Source: Ruminococcaceae bacterium UBA7135 (GTDB lineage: Bacteria > Bacillota > Clostridia > Oscillospirales > Ruminococcaceae). From it: DNA of 5,074 nt. The position numbers were made by a program, and so were the translations under genes. The notes below the pieces were generated by a model. That model worked only from the letters and a program-made list of their open reading frames with translations. It ran no database searches and had not been told where the DNA came from. This document shows positions 1 to 4,629 of this stretch, piece after piece. The stretch covers positions 1-5,074 of the forward strand of contig DKXD01000065.1 of assembly GCA_002492075.1 (NCBI GenBank), read 5' to 3'. Positions within the stretch are counted from its first letter, which is position 1; the number at the start of each line of letters is the position of its first letter.

Positions 1-1
1 C

Positions 2-44
2 CGAGCTGCATTTGCCTTCGCTTCGCTGCGGCAAACGCAGCTCG
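2..44. repeat. Long imperfect inverted repeat (hairpin)
   Basis: Positions 2-16 pair with 30-44, giving 14 of 15 base pairs with a single A-C mismatch (10/36) and a 13-nt loop. The outer arm reads CGAGCTGC / GCAGCTCG and the inner arm TTTGCC / GGCAAA. No T-run follows it on the plus strand, and the flank needed to test the minus strand lies outside the window, so it cannot be called an intrinsic terminator. It lies downstream of the minus-strand SEDS gene and could end or stabilise that transcript, or belong to a dispersed intergenic hairpin family. Confidence 0.6.
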
Positions 45-51
45 CTTTCGC

Positions 52-135
52 GAATTTTACCGGTCTCTCGGTACGCTGTTCTGTTCGGAGCGTGAATTTT
101 ATGGTTCTCTCGTTACGCTGCTCTGTTCGCAGCGT
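52..135. repeat. Tandem repeat, two 42-bp units plus a decayed third
   Basis: Unit A (52-93) and unit B (94-135) abut exactly and match at 36 of 42 positions; both begin GAATTTTA and end AGCGT. Each contains an inverted repeat. In unit B, ACGCTG (115-120) pairs with CAGCGT (130-135) around a 9-nt loop; unit A keeps five of these six pairs. A shorter, degraded third copy continues to about 160 and again contains GTTACGCTG (152-160). No open reading frame with a ribosome binding site covers it. It lies 3' of the minus-strand SEDS gene. Its function is unknown. Confidence 0.7.
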
Positions 136-178
136 GATTTAATGCGCCGCTGTTACGCTGATTTTTCTGTGAACCGGC

Positions 179-206
179 AACTAACGACTATCTAACTAAC
201 AACTAT
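179..206. repeat. Short direct repeat at the 3' end of the SEDS gene
   Basis: AACTAACGACTAT (179-191) is repeated as AACTAACAACTAT (194-206) with one mismatch and a 15-bp period. The second copy runs up to the first base of the SEDS stop codon (206-208 on the plus strand). It looks like a small replication-slippage duplication just after the gene end. On the minus strand the stop TAA is immediately followed by an in-frame TAG. Confidence 0.5.
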
Positions 207-1348
207 TAGTCTTTTTCCGTATAGAACATATGCTTTGGCTTTTCGCGGTGCCACGATGTGCTCATCACAAGCCCCATACATATATGCGTCATCATCATCG
301 AAGTGCCGCCCTGACTGATAAACGGCAGCGGTATCCCTATTACCGGTACCACCGTCAGCGCCATTCCGATATTTATCACACAATGGAAGAACACCATTGC
401 GAACACACCCACGCACATAAGCTTTCCCAGAGGATCGGGAGCGCCCGAGGCGTTGGAAAGCAGCTTTAAGCACAGCACCGCCAGAGCTATCACAACCGCC
501 ATACAACCGATAAATCCAAGCGTCATTCCGATATAGCTGAACACAAAATCGTTTTCCAAAAACGGAGTGTAGGTGTAGTTGTCCGAATCAAAGCCCAAGC
601 CCGAAAGCTGCCCAGAACCCATCGCTATCGTTCCGCGGTACTGCTGCAAATAGTCGCCCAGGATCTCCTCCTGCTGCATTTCCTTGTCGAACAGGATAAG
701 AAAACGTCTTCGGTGGTGATCCTGCATGATGAAATTCCACGCGACATACCCGACAACGGGAACGCAAGCCAGTCCCGCCACAAGATACTTCCACGAAAGT
801 CCGCCCATAAACAGCATACAAATGAAGATAAACAGGAACACCAGAGCGCTTCCCGCGTCGCCCTGATACATGATAAGCGCCACGGGGAACAGCCCGTGTA
901 CGCACACCAAAAGCAAATGCTTTATTGAGTTTATCTTGTCGCCGAGCTTTGAGATATGCGTTGCAAGCGTGATGATAAAGACGAATTTCAGCACATCCGA
1001 CGGCTGCAGCGTAAATCTTCCCAATCTTAACCACGCCAGATCGTCGTCTATTTCTATTCGCAGCGACGGCACGAACAGCAACAGCTGCAAAATAAGCGCG
1101 ATCGGCGTGTAGATAAACCAGTATTTCGACAGCAGCTTGTAATCTATAAAGCTGATAATAAAGCCCGCCGATATACCGAGTATAGCCGCCGCAAGCTGTG
1201 TATTGGCGGTGCTTTGGTCGATTATTCCCGTGGTCACCATCGAGTTCACCAAAAAAATGTCGAACACGGTGATAGCTATGCATATTAAAGGCAGCACCTT
1301 ATCAACGTGCTTAAAGTAGCTGCCAAGGTATTTTAAAACAGTTTTCAT
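206..1348 (-). CDS. rodA: RodA-like SEDS-family peptidoglycan glycosyltransferase
   Basis: This 380-residue polytopic membrane protein belongs to the FtsW/RodA/SpoVE (SEDS) family. Its members polymerise lipid II into glycan strands at the outer membrane face, working with a class B penicillin-binding protein. Family motifs are visible: WLRLG (106-110) followed by QPSD (115-118), QGDAGSALV (162-170), IAMGSGQLSGLGF (241-253), NDFVF (266-270) and GIPLPFISQGGTS (338-350). Asp267 aligns with the catalytic extracellular Asp of RodA. About ten hydrophobic segments are present, beginning near residues 17-37, 52-70 and 76-95; the total length is typical of RodA. Departures from consensus are QGDAG for the usual QPDLG, and GMTLG for GEELG after the catalytic Asp. 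The start is supported by GGGAG (1353-1357) only 4 nt upstream, a short spacing. It has its own promoter and no penicillin-binding-protein neighbour in view. SpoVE or FtsW remain possible; RodA is preferred on length and motifs. Confidence 0.88.
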   Translation of the reverse strand: MKTVLKYLGSYFKHVDKVLPLICIAITVFDIFLVNSMVTTGIIDQSTANTQLAAAILGISAGFIISFIDYKLLSKYWFIYTPIALILQLLLFVPSLRIEIDDDLAWLRLGRFTLQPSDVLKFVFIITLATHISKLGDKINSIKHLLLVCVHGLFPVALIMYQGDAGSALVFLFIFICMLFMGGLSWKYLVAGLACVPVVGYVAWNFIMQDHHRRRFLILFDKEMQQEEILGDYLQQYRGTIAMGSGQLSGLGFDSDNYTYTPFLENDFVFSYIGMTLGFIGCMAVVIALAVLCLKLLSNASGAPDPLGKLMCVGVFAMVFFHCVINIGMALTVVPVIGIPLPFISQGGTSMMMTHICMGLVMSTSWHREKPKHMFYTEKD

Positions 1349-1376
1349 TTTGCTCCCAAACTAATTCGGCGCTTGT

Positions 1377-1427
1377 TATTTTCGGAGCCGCGAATTTACG
1401 TTCACAGCGCGTAGTTTCCCGAAAATA
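1377..1427 (-). promoter_or_regulatory. Long-range stem in the SEDS gene leader
   Basis: In the roughly 87-nt leader between the predicted transcription start (about 1436) and the ATG at 1348, positions 1377-1385 (TATTTTCGG) pair perfectly with 1419-1427 (CCGAAAATA). This is a 9-bp stem enclosing 33 nt, which contains a CGCG pair able to form an inner helix. There is no T-run after it, so it is not a terminator. It could affect mRNA stability or translation. No known riboswitch class was recognised. Confidence 0.4.
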
Positions 1428-1442
1428 TTCTCATACATATTT

Positions 1443-1471
1443 ATTATATACCTTTTTTTTTACATTTTCAA
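1443..1471 (-). promoter_or_regulatory. Sigma-A type promoter of the SEDS gene
   Basis: On the minus strand, TTGAAA (1466-1471) and TATAAT (1443-1448) are separated by exactly 17 bp (1449-1465), a stretch containing an A-run. The -10 matches consensus perfectly and the -35 at four of six positions. It lies downstream of the preceding gene's terminator (1521-1552) and about 95 bp before the SEDS start, so the SEDS gene should be transcribed independently, with initiation near 1436. Confidence 0.8.
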
Positions 1472-1520
1472 TAGATTTTACTCGATTTTTCATAAACCGT
1501 AAAATTTCGCCAAAACACAT

Positions 1521-1552
1521 AAAAAGCCGAAGATTTTTTTAAAATCTTCGGC
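1521..1552 (-). terminator. Intrinsic terminator of the GGDEF-EAL gene
   Basis: Positions 1526-1537 and 1541-1552 form a perfect 12-bp stem (GCCGAAGATTTT / AAAATCTTCGGC) with a 3-nt loop. On the minus strand it is followed directly by five T residues (1521-1525), then ATGTGTTTT. It lies about 107 nt after the stop codon at 1659. On the plus strand the trailing sequence is AATTTTGTT, so weak bidirectional activity is possible, but no plus-strand gene ends here. Confidence 0.9.
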
Positions 1553-1571
1553 AATTTTGTTGATACGCAAG

Positions 1572-1595
1572 TCATTCGGAGGGCGCTTGTATCAC
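1572..1595 (-). pseudogene. Possible remnant C-terminal tail of a lost paralogue (VIQAPSE-stop)
   Basis: This is the coding part of the second copy in the tail duplication. Read on the minus strand, GTG ATA CAA then four codons and TGA give VIQAPSE-stop, against VIQTPAE-stop in the intact gene. The sequence upstream in the same frame (reading LQIWTT) does not match the intact gene, so only the extreme tail survives. At 24 nt it is too short to be proof of a former gene; slippage or recombination at the 3' end could also produce it. Confidence 0.3.
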
Positions 1596-1608
1596 TGTTG
1601 TCCATATT

Positions 1609-1637
1609 TGCAATCCCCTGCGGAGCGGGGGATTGCA
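1609..1637. repeat. Strong GC-rich hairpin between stop codon and terminator
   Basis: TGCAATCCCC (1609-1618) pairs perfectly with GGGGATTGCA (1628-1637). A wobble and two further pairs close a tiny GGA loop. It begins 21 nt after the GGDEF-EAL stop in transcript direction. It lacks a T-run and so is not a canonical terminator, but it could protect the mRNA 3' end or act as a pause. Its 17-nt apex matches, in reverse complement, the apex of the hairpin at 4480-4513. Confidence 0.6.
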
Positions 1638-1658
1638 GAATTTCGTTGAAGATCGGTA

Positions 1659-4199
1659 TCACTCGGCAGGTGTTTGTATCACCATTTTCTTGATAAACTC
1701 TTTTGTGTGGAGCGGGCGGCAGTTGTATATGCCCTGATAGGTGTCCGCGCCGAACCGCCGCGCGTAATCAAGCGAGCGCTGGTTATCGACACCCTTTACG
1801 CACACCTTTATGCCTTTATCGTGAGCGCGTGTGATAAGCGACCGCACAAACGGCGCGGATACGGGGTCATCATTCAAGCGGCGCGCGCGCAGCTTTACTA
1901 TGTTGATGTACGGGTTATCGAGGAACTCTCCCGTAAAGAAGTTCTCGCCTTTATCGTCCGCTATAACGGTCACGCCGAGCTTTGAAAGCATTTTCAGGTT
2001 GCTGCTGCTTGAAAGCAGCGTGTGGTCGCTTTGGGAAATGTTTATCGCAATAGCGTCGGGCGAGAGCGAGTATTGGAGCAGCTTTTCTTTAAGGATAAGC
2101 AGGCAGTTTTCGGAATTGAGCACGTTTTCGGGTATCGTATAGGCGACCTTAAAATCGGAAACGCCGCTTTTGCGAACCTCCGACGCAAGCTCGCACAGCC
2201 GCCCCAGCGCATAGTTGTGGAACGTGAACGCCGCTCCCATTCTGTCGATGATCGGAAGAAACCTGTCGCGCGATACTATTATATCGCCGTTGCCCCAGAA
2301 CAGATGTGCCTCGCAGGCGGTAAGTTCCCCCGTGCTGACGTCCAGAACGGGCGTGTAGAGATAGTAAAAGCCCTTAAAATCGTTTTCCACAGCATCGGTG
2401 ATAAGCTTCTTCACGCGCTGATTGTCGTCGAGCTTTTCTTCAAGGTCGTTGGAGTAGCATACCGCGTCGTGCAGCTTTCTGTCCTTTGCGAGCCGCAGCG
2501 TTTTTGTCGCCACGCGAACGCAGTCGGGAACGCAGTCCGCGTCCTCGGGGAACACGCATACGCCCGCGTAGATATCCAGCTTGTTTTCGTTGTCGTTAAG
2601 ATACCACGGGCTGCGGAACTTGAACAGTATCGACTGTGCCAGCGAGACAGCCTCGTCGCGTGTCGCGTTCAGCATCGAAACGAACAGTATGTCGTTCGAG
2701 AACAGGTAGATGTGCTTTTCGCTGTCCGTGCGGATAGCGGAGATGTATTCGGCAATAGAGCGCGTCACCTCGTCCGCGTAGCGGCAAGAGTATATTTCGG
2801 AAAGGCTTTTGAGGTTGGCGATCTCGATAGAAACGACAGCGCCCGACTTCCCCTCGGATATGGTGCTGCGGAAATCACGCTCGAACGCGCTGCGGTTCGG
2901 TATGCCCGTGGTGGTGTTATAGTACGCCAGACGCAGCAGGTGTTCCTGCGAAACCGCAAGATCGTTTTCCATAAAGGAACGATAGATGATGGTCGACATT
3001 ATTTGAGTAATACTTTTAATAAGCTTTCTGTCGCGGTTTGTCCATACTCTATCTACATCGTCCGAGATAAACATTATTATTCCGCGGGAACTGCCGTTTT
3101 CGTATACTCTCGAAAGCGCGCAGCTGCGGTTTAAGCCGTCAACCTTCTTGAATTCGCTTTCGTGCAAGCAAACAACAGCATCGTTTTCCAGTTCTTTGTC
3201 GATCTTTTCGTTGAGATATTCATTGGCGATCATGGGGATTATCGTGCCGCCCTCGTCCCAGCGGTAAACTTTAACGGGGCGCTGCGCGTCGTAGCAGAAC
3301 ATCAGGTCGGAAAGTCCGAAATACTCTTTAATAAGCGGGACTATGCTGCCAAAGGAAGCGGAGGTGTCTCGGCTTTTCAGGATAAGGGTGTAGATGTTGT
3401 TTATCAGTATCTGATCCTCGAAATTCTGCCCGAGCAGCTTGTTTGCCTTCTGCGAGTTCTCCATTTCCTCGCTTATTACGATATACGAGTTCGCAAGCTC
3501 CGAAACCGTCTGCACCATGGTATCAAGCAGCGGAACGCAGCTGTTTATGCTGTCCGGGGACTCGCTTGCGATAAGCCATGTTCCCACATTCTGGTGCTTT
3601 ATGCGTATCGACTTCTTGCGCTGATAGCTCATTTTATTGAGATTTGTGCCCTTGTTCTGACCGGGCGGGCAGATAGCCGTTCCATTTTCGTCGATTATAA
3701 CCGAATACAATCCATCTATCAGCGACAAAGGCTGCTGAATACGCTTCAGATAATCCTCGCCAAGCACGTCAAGCAGGTGAGGAGTGTTTTCCGCCATATC
3801 AAAAGCCGCCTTGGATCTGTTTTTCAGTTCGCGCATAACAAGGTCGTCGTCGCTGCAGTCAAGATACACGGTAACGTCGTACATAATGCCGTTTATTTCG
3901 GAAAGGCGGCCGTCTTCCTTGAATTCGGGTGTGGCGGAGATATAGTACCAGTGGTACGCGCCGCCGCACATCATTCTAACGTGCGCCGACAGTTTGTCGG
4001 CGCGGCGGTTTACAATATCGCCGATTATCTCGCAAAACGGGCGGTAGTCGTCCGGGTGGACTATATCGGCGAACAGCGCGTTTTTTTCCTCCGAAAACGG
4101 GTTGCCGCCGAAGAAAAACTCAATGGGAAAATCGGGCTTATATTTCATTGTGAATACGATAACATTGCTGTTTGAAAGCGTTGTTTCCAATTTTGACAT
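1659..4199 (-). CDS. PAS/GAF sensory protein with degenerate GGDEF and EAL domains
   Basis: This 846-residue protein has no membrane segments. Order of parts: a PAS-like domain (about 25-115, with IVHPDDY and HWYYISATPEF); a sensory-like segment (about 140-240) weakly resembling PocR-type ligand domains; a short helical linker (245-260); a GAF-like domain (about 265-405); GGDEF (about 420-585, starting LAYYNTTTGIPNRSAF); and EAL (about 590-840). The GGDEF signature is replaced by SNDIL (501-505), and no RxxD inhibitory site precedes it, so cyclase activity is unlikely. In EAL, Glu630, Asp748, Asp749, Lys769 and Gln822 are kept. Thr688 replaces the Asn of the NLS motif, Asn720 the Glu of LEITES, and Lys802 the Glu of EGVE, so phosphodiesterase activity is also unlikely. 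A c-di-GMP receptor or protein-interaction role is inferred. The start at 4199 is chosen for its excellent Shine-Dalgarno sequence. The frame stays open to an ATG at 4370, but that ATG overlaps the promoter -10. Confidence 0.9.
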   Translation of the reverse strand: MSKLETTLSNSNVIVFTMKYKPDFPIEFFFGGNPFSEEKNALFADIVHPDDYRPFCEIIGDIVNRRADKLSAHVRMMCGGAYHWYYISATPEFKEDGRLSEINGIMYDVTVYLDCSDDDLVMRELKNRSKAAFDMAENTPHLLDVLGEDYLKRIQQPLSLIDGLYSVIIDENGTAICPPGQNKGTNLNKMSYQRKKSIRIKHQNVGTWLIASESPDSINSCVPLLDTMVQTVSELANSYIVISEEMENSQKANKLLGQNFEDQILINNIYTLILKSRDTSASFGSIVPLIKEYFGLSDLMFCYDAQRPVKVYRWDEGGTIIPMIANEYLNEKIDKELENDAVVCLHESEFKKVDGLNRSCALSRVYENGSSRGIIMFISDDVDRVWTNRDRKLIKSITQIMSTIIYRSFMENDLAVSQEHLLRLAYYNTTTGIPNRSAFERDFRSTISEGKSGAVVSIEIANLKSLSEIYSCRYADEVTRSIAEYISAIRTDSEKHIYLFSNDILFVSMLNATRDEAVSLAQSILFKFRSPWYLNDNENKLDIYAGVCVFPEDADCVPDCVRVATKTLRLAKDRKLHDAVCYSNDLEEKLDDNQRVKKLITDAVENDFKGFYYLYTPVLDVSTGELTACEAHLFWGNGDIIVSRDRFLPIIDRMGAAFTFHNYALGRLCELASEVRKSGVSDFKVAYTIPENVLNSENCLLILKEKLLQYSLSPDAIAINISQSDHTLLSSSSNLKMLSKLGVTVIADDKGENFFTGEFLDNPYINIVKLRARRLNDDPVSAPFVRSLITRAHDKGIKVCVKGVDNQRSLDYARRFGADTYQGIYNCRPLHTKEFIKKMVIQTPAE

Positions 4200-4362
4200 C
4201 AAGATCACCTCTTTAGGATCTGCGCGGCTGAAAAAGCCCGAGCCGCGCGAAATAAAGTATATGCGCATTGCCTTGCCAAAATCACTAAAACCCCAAGCTC
4301 GTTGATCAAAAGGGATAAACAGACCCTTTCGGACATAATATCGCAGATTTCTCCCCTTTGCT
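4200..4362 (-). promoter_or_regulatory. Structured 5' leader of the GGDEF-EAL gene
   Basis: The predicted leader of about 160 nt contains several helices. GCGCGGCT (4222-4229) and AGCCGCGC (4241-4248) form a perfect 8-bp stem with an 11-nt, U-rich loop. Immediately next to it, AGATC (4202-4206) and GATCT (4217-4221) can form a small stem that puts the Shine-Dalgarno core in its 10-nt loop. Further upstream, AAAGGG (4309-4314) can pair with either CCCTTT at 4324-4329 or CCCTTT at 4354-4359, which are mutually exclusive options. This suggests a possible translational switch. It does not match the c-di-GMP-I or -II riboswitch consensus as far as can be recognised by eye. Confidence 0.4.
4203..4215 (-). 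promoter_or_regulatory. Near-perfect ribosome binding site deciding the start at 4199
   Basis: On the minus strand this reads TAAAGAGGTGATC, matching 12 of 13 bases of the ideal anti-16S sequence TAAGGAGGTGATC. GAGG ends 8 nt before the ATG at 4199-4197. Other in-frame ATGs upstream (4370 and 4268) lack a comparable site. Confidence 0.9.
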
Positions 4363-4368
4363 GTATAC

Positions 4369-4397
4369 ATTATAGCATAAAACTTTCAACATTTCAA
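4369..4397 (-). promoter_or_regulatory. Sigma-A promoter of the GGDEF-EAL gene, extended -10
   Basis: On the minus strand, TTGAAA (4392-4397) and TATAAT (4369-4374) are spaced by 17 bp, and the -10 is preceded by TGC, an extended -10 element. Initiation is expected near 4362. Its -35 hexamer and spacing are the same as those of the SEDS promoter at 1443-1471. Upstream lies very A/T-rich DNA (4398-4438) that could act as an UP element. Confidence 0.85.
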
Positions 4398-4405
4398 GTG
4401 CTTTT

Positions 4406-4434
4406 TTGTGATTTTCATAAAAATTTCATAAAAT
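4406..4434 (+). promoter_or_regulatory. Weak candidate plus-strand promoter
   Basis: TTGTGA (4406-4411), 17 bp, then TAAAAT (4429-4434). It would drive the gene at 4630 with a leader of about 190 nt and would lie back-to-back with the minus-strand promoter. The A/T-rich context makes chance matches likely, and no better plus-strand promoter was seen between here and 4615. Confidence 0.2.
4413..4433. repeat. 11-bp-period direct repeat upstream of the divergent promoter
   Basis: TTTCATAAAA occurs at 4413-4422 and again at 4424-4433, one helical turn apart, centred about 30 bp upstream of the minus-strand -35. It could be an UP element or a regulator site, or simply A/T-rich sequence. Confidence 0.35.
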
Positions 4435-4456
4435 TTTCCTGTTCAACGACCCAAAG

Positions 4457-4471
4457 TTGACGGCGCGTCAA
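4457..4471. promoter_or_regulatory. Operator-like perfect palindrome
   Basis: TTGACG (4457-4462), GCG, CGTCAA (4466-4471) form a perfect 6-bp inverted repeat with a 3-nt centre, lying between the divergent genes. TTGACG resembles a -35 element, but no -10 lies 16-19 bp downstream on the plus strand. A binding site for a dimeric regulator is the simpler reading. The regulator is unknown. Confidence 0.4.
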
Positions 4472-4479
4472 GCCGGATC

Positions 4480-4513
4480 GTTTTCTACCCCGGCTCCGCG
4501 GGGGAGTGAAAAC
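4480..4513. repeat. Hairpin with CCCC-GCTCCGC-GGGG apex
   Basis: GTTTTC (4480-4485) pairs with GAAAAC (4508-4513). Inside, CCCC (4488-4491) pairs with the G-run (4500-4504) around GCTCCGC (4493-4499). No T-run follows on the plus strand (CAAGACAGC), so it is not a plain terminator. The apex 4488-4504 matches 15 of 17 bases of the reverse complement of 1615-1631. It lies in the leader or promoter region of the plus-strand gene at 4630. Confidence 0.5.
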
Positions 4514-4583
4514 AAGACAGCGCTTCTGCTTTTTAAGAAATTATCAGTAAAATGCAGTTTTCGGTGTGTCATTTTTTTAAGCG

Positions 4584-4606
4584 TAAAGCAGCTCAACCAT
4601 GCTTTA
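4584..4606 (+). promoter_or_regulatory. Hairpin just upstream of the ribosome binding site
   Basis: TAAAGCA (4584-4590) pairs with TGCTTTA (4600-4606) around a 9-nt loop. An outer GTGTGT (4564-4569) can also pair with ACACAC (4607-4612). It ends 9 nt before the AGGAGG at 4616-4621, so it could influence translation of the downstream gene, or be part of a cis-acting site of a mobile element. Modest evidence. Confidence 0.35.
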
Positions 4607-4629
4607 ACACACAAAAGGAGGAACAGAAA

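Larger units (their letters stand above)
1553..1682 (-). repeat. Diverged duplicate of the GGDEF-EAL gene 3' end (copies 1639-1682 and 1553-1595)
   Basis: The last 24 nt of the gene (1659-1682, encoding VIQTPAE and TGA) recur at 1572-1595, where they would encode VIQAPSE and TGA; 19 of 24 bases match. Similarity continues past the stop into AATTTCGTTG (1639-1648) versus AATTTTGTTG (1553-1562). Overall 30 of 43 aligned positions match with one gap, at a distance of 87 bp. Each copy is followed on the minus strand by a hairpin: 1609-1637 for the gene's own copy and the terminator for the second. Two of the five coding differences are silent and three fall at first codon positions, giving T-to-A and A-to-S, which fits an origin from coding sequence. 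The second copy may be the remnant tail of a lost tandem paralogue. Confidence 0.6.

Noticed and set aside
52..160. CRISPR array
   Set aside because: The units abut with no spacers and diverge from each other; it is a tandem repeat.
588..1283. Minus-strand open frame of 231 codons overlapping the SEDS gene in another frame
   Set aside because: Composition (Tyr, Arg, His, Ala-rich) is that of an out-of-frame reading; the SEDS frame has all family motifs.
2022..3134. Long plus-strand open frame of 370 codons antisense to the GGDEF-EAL gene
   Set aside because: Its protein is rich in Arg, Val and Ala with no recognisable domain, it has no ribosome binding site, and it lies wholly inside a well-supported gene; the frame is a by-product of that gene's codon use.
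3162..4175. Second long plus-strand open frame of 337 codons antisense to the same gene
   Set aside because: Same reasons: low-complexity basic and hydrophobic composition, no start signal, and strong domain evidence on the opposite strand.
4200..4362. c-di-GMP riboswitch in the leader of the GGDEF-EAL gene
   Set aside because: The conserved GEMM core sequences such as GGGACGCAAAGCC are not visible; only generic structure is reported.
4368..4370. ATG at 4370 as the start of a 903-residue protein
   Set aside because: It overlaps the -10 of the only good promoter and has no ribosome binding site, whereas 4199 has an almost ideal one.
4544..4553. TAAAAT at 4548-4553 as a -10 element for the plus-strand gene
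   Set aside because: No acceptable -35 lies 16-18 bp upstream.
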